A stretch of 64,000 nucleotides of DNA, from NCBI GenBank assembly GCA_039881145.1, contig JAYKKI010000052.1, forward strand, positions 12,775,001 to 12,839,000, in the 5' to 3' direction. Of this stretch, positions 34,107 through 45,520 are shown one piece after another. The translations under genes and the position numbers were made by a program. Every line of letters starts with the position of its first letter. The first letter of the stretch is position 1. Source of the stretch: Druceiella hillmani (lineage: Eukaryota; Arthropoda; Insecta; Lepidoptera; Hepialidae). The notes beneath the pieces are model-generated. The model was not told the origin of the DNA. It ran no database searches and was given only the letters and a program-made list of their open reading frames with translations.

Positions 34107-36152
34107 GTAGCTAAACATAATTAAAAAAAATATTAAACAACCTGTAAAAAATATTTTATTTTTAAACCTAAAATTATTTTTCTGTTACTCTATTTCTTCT
34201 CTGTATATTAAAAATTCTATTATTTCTCGTGTACAATCAATCAATCATCTATTATTTTGCTCTACATTAAAAAAAGACAAGCTACCTGTGTACATACCTA
34301 TTTCTAAGAAACCAAAATATCGGAAAACAAGATATCTTTTCCCACAACAAATACGTAAAATGATACGTAGAATATCGGGATAAGGTGTTACATTCCGAAA
34401 CAAGCCACTCAACAAAATATCACAAGGGTCTAGTTAAGGAGCTGAGCGCTATCGAACTCGTCAAGTTTATGTCACGTACTTTGAGAAAGCGTTCCATCGT
34501 ATTGACGATGACATATTCTGGGATGGATACTTCTGGAGCGGAGCGAAATGTTTCTCTTCAGAGATTTTATACGTTTTCCACTCGTATCTCGCGCACGGTT
34601 GTTAACAAGTAGGCGCTGATATGTTTGACTGATATGCTTTGTTCGCGAGTGTGTTGTAACTTTTTATACGTTGTTGGCAGTATATTACTTCGTTCAAGAT
34701 TTCGTGTGAAGATTTATCGTATATTCGCTTGCCTGTTATAAAACGCGAATAAAATATTATAAAAACACGTAACTTTGTTTCAAATAAAGTGTTTGTCAAA
34801 TTCATTTAATGTTTGTTTGTCAAATTCATTTAATTTTACTATATAATTGACATTGTTAATATATAAATTGTTTGTTATTACTTATCATAAAACTATAATC
34901 ATGTTCGTATAAATAATTTGCTAACTTGTTAAAGTGGTAAAACAGTATCTTGCACTTCTATAATCAACTGGAATTGTAATTATTTTATTATCAGTTTCTA
35001 TGATTGTACTTCTACGAACAATTATTTTGTATCAGTAGCAATGTTATACTATGATATTATATATTTCGATTATAGGAGAACAGATTAAAAATATAAATAT
35101 ATTAAAATTTGTTTGCCAATAGTAAGTAACGCAAATGAACGAATTTATAGGTGGAGAGTCAACGACCGACACAAGCCGTCTTTTGTTGGAGAACGTCGAT
35201 GGTTAACTTTTCACCGACTTATCGCATTAGTCAAAGCGCACGCTCAGCGAAACAAAATTTCTGATATATCCGTTAGCGTGTCTTCAGTTATATGTTTTAT
35301 TATCTCCTTCATTAGTGTTGGTTAATTCGTTAAATTTGGATTATCGAAAGTTAGCCACAGTCGTTTTTTCTGTAGCACTAATTTTTTTAAAACGTATGCG
35401 TTAAAATATTAAATGTCATATATTCTGTTTCCTTCGATTATTGTCGATCATCTAGTTGCGTGGAAATGGAAGCTCATGATCAAAAATAATTTGGATCAAG
35501 CAATTTCGTTTTAATAGATATTTAAATGATTGTCTCATTAATTAGCATGCTTAATAAACAAGAGTTGATGGAAATTAACATGAAAATTATTCTCAAAGAA
35601 AAGGTAACAGTACTGTACCTGTGATATTTACCTGGATATATCTGAAATATATCTTAATTAGACATAAAGTTTTATATCAGGAAATTAACCAATTTATAGT
35701 CTCATAATTGTTCATATAATAATTTCACCAAAAATACTCCCTACATTGAGGGTACTCAATGATAAAAGTAAATAAGCTTAATAGAGAAATTTGAACATAT
35801 AAATACTTTACACTTATCTGCTACACTTAAAACTACTTCATTCAATTCTATTTTAATATAATAAATAGAGCTTTTAATGTTAATATATTTACCGTTTATA
35901 ACAATACTTGTTTCTCATTACAAAAACGTAGGGAATTATTAAAAGTTTAAAGAGATTTCATTTGTTTTTGTTTTCGCCACAGGCATAAAATTCGCTACAT
36001 TGGCTATGAAATGGACAATAGCCAGCATATTAATGAAATTCCGCATCGAGCCGTGCAAAGAAACTATTTTACCGAAAGACCTGAGGCTAAGCCCAAATGC
36101 AGTTGTGAACACCACTGATGCGCCGCTTTATCTGCAATTTGCACGAAGATGA
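18176..36152 (+). CDS. Cytochrome P450 gene B, complete, 8 exons, 500 aa (clan 3, CYP6/CYP9-like)
   Basis: A microsomal haem-thiolate monooxygenase that would take electrons from NADPH-P450 reductase at the ER membrane. Insect clan-3 members mostly oxidise plant toxins, insecticides or hydrophobic endogenous compounds; the substrate cannot be read here. Exons: 18176-18535, 20844-21002, 21259-21443, 23284-23450, 25882-26000, 28135-28234, 30855-31097, 35983-36152. They join in frame to 1,503 bp, all introns are GT-AG, and phases match at every junction. The length equals a normal family member. The N-terminus is a hydrophobic anchor (ALYWCAFLILIICVY) followed by a VPYEMP hinge. WMQLR (C helix), AGFDTT (I helix), ETLR (K helix), PEPERWNPDRF and FGEGQRICYG (haem loop) are all present, with no stop or frameshift. 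The start is the first ATG before the anchor. Introns total about 16.5 kb, unusually long for clan 3. Family number not assigned. Confidence 0.95.
18567..18605. repeat. (TA)n microsatellite in gene B intron 1
   Basis: It starts 32 bp after the exon 1 donor. Length changes here could affect donor context but not the protein. Confidence 0.9.
19540..19960. mobile_element. Possible MITE in gene B intron 1
   Basis: Ends 'atgtggatttgaccgttcg' (near 19553) and, on the other strand, 'atgtggatttgacgttcca' form an imperfect inverted repeat of about 35 bp. A second imperfect inverted pair lies inside, around 19735-19770. No coding sequence or target duplication was identified. Confidence 0.4.
20844..21002 (+). 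CDS. Gene B exon 2: C helix
   Basis: 53 codons between phase-0 introns (attcgcag|ggtaat and aag|gtaatg). It contains GNKWMQLRQRTSPAFT, with the haem-propionate contact motif WxxxR, and the helix C-D region that follows. Confidence 0.93.
21259..21443 (+). CDS. Gene B exon 3: E-F region
   Basis: Begins DFFMRFTVEIITGSVFGLKAD, the standard helix E 'D...R...D.I...AFG' position with E in place of the usual D. It ends in phase 2 at cttgg|gtgagt. Only 256 bp of intron separates it from exon 2, the shortest intron of the gene. Confidence 0.92.
21444..23283. other. Gene B intron 3
   Basis: 1,840 bp, phase 2. Apart from the 275-bp tandem duplication at 22474-23003 it is ordinary AT-rich intron. The acceptor is atatttgtttcag|c. 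Confidence 0.6.
22474..23003. repeat. Two-copy tandem repeat of about 275 bp in gene B intron 3
   Basis: 'tttatgaatcttt' at 22477 and 22752 starts two units. They share 'ccgtcatatta', 'ttattg(t/c)gacatatat', 'attaccct(a/g)tctgc' and 'aaatt(a/g)ccctcat'. Copy 1 contains an extra 27-bp internal doublet (gtctaagataaaacatttat). Confidence 0.8.
23284..23450 (+). CDS. Gene B exon 4: F-G to H region
   Basis: Phase 2 to phase 1. It encodes FKFFSKENDKYIRSIFKKVL, then a charged loop and NRDLVDILITMKN, the position of the conserved 'R.DF...L' segment. The donor is aatg|gtaatc. Confidence 0.9.
23451..25881. other. Gene B intron 4
   Basis: 2,431 bp, phase 1. It contains the pyrimidine/purine-rich dispersed repeat at 25238-25551. 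A GC-richer block at about 24740-25150 carries a 107-codon - strand open frame (24831-25154) without recognisable homology. The rest is featureless. Confidence 0.6.
25238..25551 (+). mobile_element. Dispersed repeat family R2, copy 1 (sense), intron 4
   Basis: It starts at 'gatacgaaaagtgtgatcg' and ends near 'ctagcgttacgcgaac'. Inside, a roughly 115-bp unit is duplicated ('ttttctttctctct', 'tctcatagccagt' and a 'ctgtagg...caagagaga' tract occur twice). A second copy in the opposite orientation lies at 46481-46863, where a long (TA)n sits at the position of the short 'atatatacata' here. There is no coding capacity. Confidence 0.8.
25882..26000 (+). CDS. Gene B exon 5: I helix
   Basis: Encodes EFTEDEILAQAGGVFFAGFD and then TTATTLTFLAYELA. 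AGFDTT is the oxygen-activation motif with its conserved acid-threonine pair. It ends in phase 0 at cag|gtaata. Confidence 0.95.
26174..26250. repeat. (TA)n microsatellite in gene B intron 5
   Basis: About 38 TA dinucleotides, followed within 12 bp by a perfect hairpin. Confidence 0.95.
26262..26300. repeat. Perfect hairpin, 18-bp arms, 3-nt loop
   Basis: agatattggttttaattt at 26262-26279 is exactly complementary to 26283-26300. It lies next to the (TA)n run and just before the 114-bp array. Confidence 0.9.
26345..28000. repeat. 114-bp tandem array, about 13 units, in gene B intron 5
   Basis: The central units (about 26640-27500) are highly similar, with 'ggaaggtaactgtttctctt' every 114 bp (26741, 26855 and so on). 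Outer units on both sides are strongly diverged. Because 114 is divisible by three, one frame stays open for 171 codons (26527-27042) and, after a single stop, 174 codons (27067-27591). The repeated peptide has 38 residues (IWFKKLLNFLNQNEMNIYF within it). Its position between P450 exons 5 and 6 and its low-complexity composition argue for an intronic minisatellite, not a gene. Units alternate between two sub-types, reading FDRIW or FGRFW. Confidence 0.85.
28135..28234 (+). CDS. Gene B exon 6: J helix
   Basis: 33 codons plus one base. Encodes ESIYEKLKDM and DQLDSIKLLDACIK, leading into the K-helix Glu, which is split by the following phase-1 intron (aaag|gtatcc). It is the smallest exon of the gene. 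Confidence 0.92.
28500..29045 (+). mobile_element. Dispersed repeat family R1, copy in gene B intron 6
   Basis: The head is 'gaacccttatagg' with a 'ttgtccgtctgtcggtctgt' tract, then 'ctcaggaacgtgtagaagta', 'tagggtacttccc' and 'cctgagaaacatatagtag'. The tail is 'gtatacggaaccatcg' followed by 'gagttctactcgtgcttgac' and a T-run. The first about 30 bp are doubled (gaacccttatag at 28506 and 28536). It is in the same orientation as the gene. Confidence 0.75.
29159..29680. repeat. Tandem repeat of about 254 bp, two units plus a partial third, intron 6
   Basis: 'tccatcatatacgatatta' starts at 29159, 29413 and 29666. Units share 'aaataaaattgggttaat', 'gggtctaaatat', 'tttgcaactaaaatatttct' and 'tctaaaacaat'. 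It immediately follows the R1 element. Confidence 0.85.
29681..30854. other. Remainder of gene B intron 6
   Basis: Featureless AT-rich intron up to the acceptor ttttccacag|aa. Confidence 0.5.
30855..31097 (+). CDS. Gene B exon 7: K helix, PERF and haem-binding loop
   Basis: 243 bp, phase 1 at both ends. It encodes ETLRKYP, PEPERWNPDRF and FGEGQRICYG, the ExxR, PxRF and Cys-ligand signatures. It is identical in length and phase to the gene A exon at 1098-1340. The donor is tatg|gtgagg. Confidence 0.97.
31917..31962. repeat. (TA)n microsatellite in intron 7
   Basis: About 22 TA units next to a GC-richer 60-bp stretch. Confidence 0.95.
32744..32944. mobile_element. MITE, about 200-bp near-complete hairpin
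   Basis: Inverted ends starting 'cctcatgatgtag' (32744) and 'cctgatgtag' on the other strand (32944) continue inward through 'ctttattta', 'ttctttacc', 'cctaggtttc' and 'caggtggg' on both sides. Only about 45 bp of loop remains around 'cttttcttgatcttaatc'. It is nested inside the long inverted repeat and is non-coding. Confidence 0.85.
33451..33870 (+). mobile_element. Dispersed repeat family R3 ('ctagctgacccg'), copy 1
   Basis: Begins 'actagctgacccgtgcgaag' and continues 'cgccatctagcgtgttaat'. The same opening, with changes, occurs near 49196 (ctagttgtacccgcgacttc). A 133-codon open frame (33461-33862) follows the opening. Its Phe/Tyr/Leu-rich composition has no recognisable domain and it is not called as a gene. 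This start sequence is widespread in arthropod interspersed repeats; I do not assign a class. Confidence 0.55.
34025..34103. repeat. (TA)n microsatellite in intron 7
   Basis: About 39 TA dinucleotides inside the centre of the long inverted repeat. Confidence 0.95.
35983..36152 (+). CDS. Gene B exon 8: L helix and C-terminus
   Basis: Begins GIKFATLAMKWTIASILMKF, where helix L packs behind the haem Cys. It ends DAPLYLQFARR with TGA at 36150-36152. It is the same 170-bp length as the last exon of gene A. Confidence 0.95.
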
Positions 36153-36803
36153 ACAGTTGTATATTATCGTCAATGGATGGTATTATGAAACAGTTTGCAG
36201 AGAAATAATTTACAGGAACGGGGCAATACATTTTGGATATCAAATTGATGTTTATTTTCAAATTTAAGTAAAAGTATAGTAATTTAAAAACAATTATTTT
36301 AACTATTTTCGTATTTGTAGCATAAAATATATTACATAACTAAATTATCCTTTGGGTGCTTTTTATTGCTTTATTTCTTGTGTCACTGTGGCAGGCTATG
36401 AGGAAAATTACAAAATATTCCATGCTATAATTTTATTAATGTTATATGTAAAAAATAACAGCAGAGATTTTATCGTATTATTCCTGATCGGATTGGTTAT
36501 TTCTAAATTGTCATAAAAATCTAGAAAAACCTCGAATTTTTAATTTATTTCACTTTAAGACATATTATATATGTCTTTTCATTATAAACTAAAATTAAAT
36601 AAAAACAGGTAACTTTGTAAAAAACGAGAAATATATCATAAGTGTGATATATAGATCTTTTAATTATAGTACACAGTTTCAAGTTTTACAGTATTAAATG
36701 CATATACATTTTTAAAATTATTTATTTACATAATTTTTTTTCGTATTTATTTATTTAGATTTAAAGGTCTGTTCCTCAACTGAAGGACTTATTGCATTGG
36801 ATA
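36153..36803. other. 3' flank of gene B
   Basis: The 3' UTR and flank. A consensus AATAAA occurs at 36598-36603, about 450 bp after the stop, and a weaker CATAAA near 36321. Which is used cannot be decided from sequence. Otherwise AT-rich with no feature. Confidence 0.45.
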
Positions 36804-37362
36804 GTTCGTACTAATCTCAATTGAAAATAGTACTCAATGATATAAACATTTTCAATTTCTTCGAGTTAACACACAACGTATTTTTGGGAAAGTGTGTATA
36901 GTTTTATTTGAGTATTTTGGCATTATCTATATAAGAAAGGGTCGAATAAGGCTTGTGCAAATTAAATATTGTTATTTATTTCTGATTCTACCAGTAGGTA
37001 TGTAATGGAATTTACTCTTTGGAAATTGTAAATACCCTCGTCAAACAAGTTTATCAAAATTGCTTTTCTGTTTAACATTGTGTAGTTCGTACTAATCTCA
37101 ATTGAAAATGGTACTAAATGATATAACAAAATTTTCAATTTCTTCGAGTTTACGCAAAACGTATATTTGGGAAAGTGTGTAGAATGTTATCTCTGTATTT
37201 TGGTAGCGTATATAAGAACGGATCGAATAAGACCTGTGCAAATTAAATATTGATCTTTATTTTTGATCCTAGGAGTAGGTATGTAAAGGAATTTGCTCTT
37301 TGGAATTTGTAAATACCCACGTTAAACAAGTTTTTCAAAGTTGATTTCTGTTGAATTCTATG
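36804..37362. repeat. Two-copy tandem repeat of 281 bp
   Basis: 'gttcgtactaatctcaattg' occurs at 36804 and 37085. Both units continue with 'ttttcaatttcttcgagtt', 'tgggaaagtgtgta', 'cctgtgcaaattaaatattg' (or close) and 'agtaggtatgtaa'. Confidence 0.9.
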
Positions 37363-38480
37363 TACTTTATTTTAACTCAATTCATTGCAACCTGAACGTT
37401 TTAATTACTTCTGCACCTTCTAAACCAAAGAAAGTTATATTAAAGATTTATATTAAATATATATATCATAATATGGATTAAAGATTTATATTAAAATATA
37501 TTTTTATTGATGTTTTCCTCCGAGCTTATAACAACTTTTTGTAATGGTAAAATAAAAAGAAGATACGTCAAACCACAACTTATTTGTATTGATTCCGACT
37601 ATCTGCTGAGAATTTTAATTCTAGAATAAATGTTAATAGAGGTTGTAAATATATACTAACCGGTTCTAATCGTGGTCGCGAATATATAATATTTACCAAA
37701 ATAAATAACATATATGTGTCAGACCTAAGAAAACGTCTTTCTGCAAAAGTGATGACGTTAAGAAACCCCTGCTTTATTTGGGGGACGTCTAACTTATGAC
37801 TTATTCATTATCTTAAAATCATCGTCATTATAATATAAAATCAATTTAATTAAACAATTTTTGAGATGTTGTCACTTGGTTGTCGATAAATTAATACATG
37901 TTAAGTATAAGATGCGTTCGTACTTCAAATGTTTCTTGTTTATTATTCATAATCGAATTATTTTTATAAATTTCCTCTCACTTAATTTTTGAAGTGAATT
38001 ATACGAGTAAATGAAAACACTTATATTTCGCTTTTTTTTATTCTTACCTTAAGAAAAATTCTAGGGAAATATGGAGAGTGTTACATATTCTTGAAATTTT
38101 TCCATCAGTACGTTCGGAAATAGGAGTAAACATATTTGTTACAGACTAATAGCAAAATATATAAAAAATCGCGTGCAACTCAGTACACGTGACAGAACTG
38201 AAACGTCTTTGGGGATACAAACCACGATGTGCAAGTATATTAGGGTTAAAAGGGCAGAAAGAGGGAGAGCAAGGGGAGGGCAGAGGGAGAACATATTGAG
38301 TGAAATTTCATAGATTCTACTAAATTCGTATAAGGTTTTAATACTACCTATTAAGTAAAATTAATAAAATATAATACTACATACTCAGAAACATGAAAAA
38401 AATCGATGTAAACATAGAATAAAATCTTCAGATACATTTACATAGACAATTTTCAATTAAATATTAATAACACAACCTAT
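37363..38480. other. Intergenic, nothing recognised
   Basis: AT-rich sequence with a short doublet near 37440-37500 ('attaaagatttatattaaa' twice). No coding signal. Confidence 0.4.
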
Positions 38481-38765
38481 GCATGGTACCTCAGCTGTTC
38501 ATATGTCGCGTCTGAGGCGTACATCTACCACGCGCGCATGCGCACACTGTCTTATTCAATTGCTTTGTACCGTTGTACATACGTCACTCTGTATTGCTCC
38601 ACTTCCATGGCTTCATAATATATAGCTCTCATTCTCTTTCTATCTACGTCGTATTTTTCTTCTCTGTCATGTAACGAAATGTGACGCGACTTTAAAATTT
38701 TACTCACAATTCTCGTCTACTTATAGATTATCCAATCGCCGCCTAAGAAGTTTCACTTCAAAAGT
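38481..38765. mobile_element. GC-richer dispersed-repeat-like block
   Basis: From 'ggtacctcagctgttcatat' to 'gaagtttcacttcaaaag', with 'cacgcgcgcatgcgcaca' and pyrimidine-rich 'tctcattctctttctatct'. The ending resembles 'gaagttttacttcaaaa' at 46911 beside the R2 copy. This suggests a related but more diverged element; the class is unknown. Confidence 0.4.
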
Positions 38766-40065
38766 TAAAAAAATTGATATTTTTAGATATTTGAATAAGC
38801 TCATAATTGAAGGTTGTAACAGATTACCACTTTTTATGTTTCCAGACCAAGTAAGACCAAAAAGTAAAACATATATTTTCAATTAGGATTACAATTAACA
38901 CTCAATTTTATCCGTACATTTCGAATACTAAGTATATTTTATATTAACGTCCTTTAATATCCTTTCCGTTCTCATTCTTCTTCCTATGAGGTAAATGTAC
39001 TTATTTTATTTTTGTCTTATCTTAATACAACAACTTTTTTACTCTGATAAAGTTGCCAATCCTATTATTCAAACGAGTGTTTAAACCATTATTTAAATGT
39101 CTACTTAACGCAACTTTAATATTTAACTACATACGAGTATTGCGATCATATTGCTTAATAGGATTGTTCTTAAATAAATACTTTCAAACTTCTCGAATCT
39201 GATTCAACTAAATTTAAATAACTATAAATCGTTAGTTAGTGAAAAGAAAAGTGTTTTGGTACTGTGCGGTAAAATTGAAATTACTTAGGAAATATTAACT
39301 GTTTAAAGGGACTTCTAACAAGAAATAAGGAAAAGTAACAAATACATTTTTTTCCAGCGATGTTTGAATGAGTGTATTGAATATTTCAGTATTTCTTATA
39401 TCACGATCTCATTTACTTTCTTTCATATACATAAAACGAAAGCTCCTAGAGGAAGATATTATAGGTGAGAAAGTGGAACACCAGAAGTTTTCAGAATGTA
39501 TATATTACCTAAAACCTGAATTTTCTATAGCCAAAGAAAGGTAATAGAAGTGTGCTCGGTAAGTAAGTCTCTTCAAGTAGAATTAAATATCAAAGGCTCC
39601 TTAGAGAGTACATTCTGTTAGAGAATTCACGACTAACATAATTTATTTTGGGGCCTCTAATTAAAATATTCCTAAATCTCGATTCATTCCAATTACGTAA
39701 AAAAGAATTACTACAACGTGTGGAAATATTTGGGGAAATATTGGGGGAGAAGTGCTGAAAATAAATATGTTTTATATAACCAACAACGACAACTTGAGAC
39801 TTAGTTAGATCGATAGGGGTTTCCGAGCGTTTGATGAATTACTATTGGCAAGGAAACTGACTTGCAGTATTTAAGCAAGTAATATTGCTTAGAAATCGGC
39901 AGATGCATATATTTGAAGATCGTTTTCTTAAGATAGATCGCAGAACCTGTGTATTGAGCTAAATTTGCTTTTTTATACACTCAAGCCAATATAGACCTTT
40001 AATCAATAAATGTTTCGTATTCTGTGGATACAAAAATAAATCTGTTTAGTGCAAATTTTAATAGC
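38766..40065. other. Intergenic, nothing recognised
   Basis: AT-rich DNA without exon-like sequence or clear repeat. Confidence 0.4.
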
Positions 40066-40089
40066 AGATTCCTCCCACATAAGTATATA

Positions 40090-40195
40090 TTAACTACTAA
40101 CTATTTATAGATATCTATATCATTTGTTACAATGTGAATTTATTATAAACTATTTATAGATAACTATATTATTTGTTATAATGTAAATATTTTGA
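40090..40195. repeat. Short tandem doublet of about 53 bp
   Basis: 'aactatttatagata(t/a)ctata' followed by 'atttgtta(c/t)aatgt' occurs twice. Confidence 0.75.
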
Positions 40196-40929
40196 CTAGT
40201 ACAAATCTCATGATTGTATGTATTTATTTAATTTTTCACGATCTTTCTCTTATAAAAAACACAACAATGTGGCAATCCTAATTGAAAACCTTATTGCACT
40301 CAATTTGAAAAAATTGCGATCAATAATTTAAAGTTTAATTGTTAGTATTAATTTTATTCTTTTTTCCACCATATTTGTAGAAAATTAAAAAAAAAGCTAT
40401 AATCCAAAATATCCATTTAATATTGATAAAAAATGTTATATTTTGAGGATACTTATTAGTTTTCTTTGATTTGCTCTTTTGTTTTAAATATCTTGCGTTT
40501 GAAAATTAATGTCAATTTTGCTTTGAAAAAAACCTTTTTCTAGAATATCAGCTGGGAAAAACTTTTGCGATAAATAGTCAGTTTCAGACTTTGAATATTT
40601 TACTGATGTTTACAAGCCAAAAAAAGTCCAGATGCGCTGAGAACACTCGTAGATTCAGGAGCAAGAGGTATATAAGACAAGCTCGTGGAATAGATCATTG
40701 TTTATGATTTCAACTTCCGATTGTTGTGTAATTTTTATTAATGATTTGTCAAGATAACATTCTCGATAGTTCATTGTCCTTTGTGTCAGTTAATGCTTAT
40801 GTGAAATATGTTTCATATTAGTTATATACTGAAACTATTTCAATTATTTAAAAAGAAGCATTTATTCAAAGAACCCCCATACAGCGAGAAATTCGTGGCA
40901 ATATCCTCATCAACATTCTGAGGGTACGA

Positions 40930-41250
40930 ATAGTTACTCTCGCCAATTTACATGTACAGTACAATAGAGTGTAATGTAGTAAAGTAAATAAGGGAGGTAT
41001 GCACCGAGGCCGAGCCCAGCTGCCAGCGCCGTCCGCGTAATCGTCGGCTGAAACAATGTGTCAGCCGTGACTGAAAAGGGTGGGAGCGACGCGCTGCAGC
41101 AAACGGGAAAAGGGAGCCGCAATTTTTCACACCAAACCCGGTGGATTAATGGAATTGTTCCTTTTTTATTTGCCACTCTTTTTTTCTGTGAATCTCTTCA
41201 AAAGGGGATAATAAACAGTTCCAAATTAACTGTAACGCTACGCGTATGCG
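40930..41250. other. Isolated GC-rich island 1, candidate conserved non-coding element
   Basis: The core 41000-41130 (gcaccgaggccgagcccagc and following, with ctgcagcaaacgggaaaag) is far richer in G+C than the flanks. It lies in a gene-poor stretch and has no repeat partner in this window. Short open frames on both strands do not resemble proteins. It may be a cis-regulatory element, an unrecognised exon or a transposon scrap. Confidence 0.35.
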
Positions 41251-41389
41251 TTCGGGTTTATCATTAATTTTTGTTTAGGGGAGATCAACTGACAGTATTT
41301 GTTAAATGAATAAAATTAGAGTAGCAGTTTGATGTGTTGGTACAGTTTGTCTAATTACAAAAAAGGATGCGTGATCGTAATGCATGTTA

Positions 41390-42190
41390 CTATATTTAAA
41401 AAAATACTACAAATTAACGATTTTGGATTAATCGATTTTGATTTTTGAACCTTGGTTTTTTTCAAATTTCATGATTCTAGATCATCGAGAAGTACTCTGT
41501 AGGTTTTGATTTATTTGCAAGCGAAACAGAAAGAAAATATATTGGCTGATGTATACTTTACAGGCCGCTAAATATTTTTAAAAAATCTTTTTTTTTATTT
41601 AATGTGATCATAAATTAGCGATTTTCTGATTTTTTAATTGCTTGTGCTATGAGATCTTGCTTTATTTGCGAGTGTCAAGATATTCGGTATAAATGGTCGT
41701 ATTTTTGGGGTTTCCCTTAGTTGCGTTGACTTAAAAGCTTGATTCTTTTACAGCTTCAAGGAACTGAAGACCTAAATATTTGATATGAATTTCACAGCTC
41801 CACGCATTCCTGAGAAAAACTCACCATCTATGTATTTCACTTTTCTTTACGGCCTCTATTATCTATAGATTAACTTATACTATCGTGACAAAAGAAGGTT
41901 CCCTTCAGAAAAAAAACCATTAAATGTGCATTGCGTTCACGTACCAGAGAGCGTCAGTTACACAGTATAGTTTAAAATATTAGTTGGAAATTGAAAGAAA
42001 AATCTAAGCTCACAGTAATGTAAGTCGTCGAAAAAAAAACATTTATACCCTCTACTACCCCAGACCAAAAACCACCCGTGACGTATGGACAGACGAATAT
42101 ATGTGTAATCTCATAAGGGTTCCGTTTTGCCTTTAATCTCATAATGTGTAATCTTATCATTTTGCCTTTTGAGATATGGGATCCCAAAAT
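41390..42190 (-). mobile_element. Dispersed repeat family R1, antisense, composite
   Basis: On the - strand one head is seen near 42190-42050 ('aaaacggaacccttatgaga' and 'tcgtctgtccatacgtcac'). A body copy runs from about 41890 to 41390: 'ctcaggaatgcgtggagctg', 'catatcaaatatttaggtct', 'gacactcgcaaataaa', 'cctacagagtacttctcg' and 'gatctagaatcatgaaattt'. The body agrees block by block with the intron 6 copy at 28590-28830. It is probably two insertions or one rearranged copy. Confidence 0.65.
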
Positions 42191-42483
42191 AAATTAGGCC
42201 TTGAAACAATTCAATTGTAAGGAAAAAACCATACAAATCTATTACCACAGACTTCTAAAGGTTCAGAATTTCCAAATTTCCCAGCAAGTTCGTGCGTTTT
42301 AATATGGATAAGTATATGATTATGACATACAAAATAAGGTAACATAAAAATATTTTTACAATGATTTATTTATTAAACTTAATTTATGACGTGTAGGAAT
42401 GCCATTCAAAATTGCTCCTTAATTGAAATGCATGGTAACGACATCTATGGGCGATGAAGTGTATCTTATATCGTGATATCGTG

Positions 42484-42485
42484 TA

Positions 42486-42538
<53 letters not shown>

Positions 42539-42545
42539 ATGTGTT
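42484..42545. repeat. (TA)n-(TG)n compound microsatellite
   Basis: A TA run to about 42520 followed by TG dinucleotides. Confidence 0.9.
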
Positions 42546-43410
42546 TGTGTAAGCACACGTAAAATGAAAAACCTGAAACTAAATATGAGCACAAACTTGT
42601 CTTTGTTGCTAATTTAAACTAAATTCAATTTAATTTAGTACAATTTAATACCCAGTGTAGTGGCTGTTATTCTACATAACCATTTAATATTAGCGTGATA
42701 TCCACGATACAAAATTACTACATATTTATAGAGGAATGTCTTTCCATAGTTCTGAAAAGTACCATAAACCTGGTTCATAGTATCAGTACATTGATTGCGA
42801 CCTTTTTCTTAACTTGGTACCAACGACCACACGTACTTTAAAGAATTTAGATCTATATTATTTGTGGGATAATCTAATACCGAAACGAATACCTTTAAGA
42901 GAAAAGATTTGACGGACTACGCTGCGTGCTACAGGTAGTATTTCTAATGAAATCTTCATATAATTTAACAGGGAGGGTCACAGGAGAATTTATTTGCTAT
43001 AAGCAGCATGTTTCCATTCTGTGTATTTTGGTGTTAAAGAATGACTTGAATTTTTATAAAAATTCCACCCCAAGTCAAAAACAACCCCAAACTTTTGCAT
43101 TTTTTCCTCCACTGATGAGATTCATCTTGCTGTCGTCAGAAATTAAGTCATATTTCCACTGAGGATGGATACAATTTTAACATTTTCTAGCAAATGCCAG
43201 CCGTGTTATTCTGTGTTCCTTTTACAGTAATGGAACTTTCAAGCATCTCTTCTGAACAGCTTTACTTGTGCTAATCGTCTCTTATAGATCCTTTCTGATA
43301 CATTGCTTTTGATTTCTAAAAACGCAATTGTTACTGAGTTTGACGCCTTGATAACCATTTCCTAATTAGGTAGCGAGAAAGAAAAAACCTAGTAACTACG
43401 GAAATAATGA
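42546..43410. other. Intergenic, nothing recognised
   Basis: No exon recognised. The segment 'tgagtttgacgccttgataa' near 43335 has a second copy near 43948 (tgagtttgacgtcttgataa), flanking the (TA)n tract. Confidence 0.45.

Positions 43411-45520
<2,110 letters not shown>

Larger units (their letters stand above)
32398..34633. mobile_element. Long inverted repeat with arms of about 295 bp (foldback element or inverted element pair)
   Basis: The left arm (about 32398-32697) and right arm (about 34336-34633) are reverse complements at roughly 80-85% by eye. Shared blocks include 'gtcaaacatatcagc', 'cctacttgttaa', 'gtacgtgacataaacttga' and 'gatattttgttgag'. Arms are GC-richer than the surroundings. 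Each contains a moderately long open frame (32393-32656 on +; 34385-34612 on +, antisense to its arm), but indels between the arms break any shared frame. The 1.6-kb centre holds a MITE, a 'ctagctgacccg' repeat and a (TA)n tract. Confidence 0.75.
31098..35982. other. Gene B intron 7, 4.9 kb
   Basis: This phase-1 intron corresponds exactly to the 90-bp intron of gene A. It is expanded by a (TA)n run at 31917, a long inverted repeat with arms at 32398 and 34633, a MITE at 32744, a 'ctagctgacccg' family copy at 33451, and a second (TA)n at 34025. An open frame at 35113-35325 in slightly GC-richer DNA is unrecognised. The acceptor is tttcgccacag|gc. Confidence 0.7.

Noticed and set aside
32393..34612. 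Two open frames (32393-32656 and 34385-34612) as possible small genes
   Set aside because: They lie in the two arms of one inverted repeat; alignment of the arms shows indels that break any shared frame, and neither has a recognisable domain.
40934..41267. Open frames on both strands of GC-rich island 1 as possible coding exons
   Set aside because: Composition alone keeps frames open on both strands; no protein motif or clear splice sites are seen.
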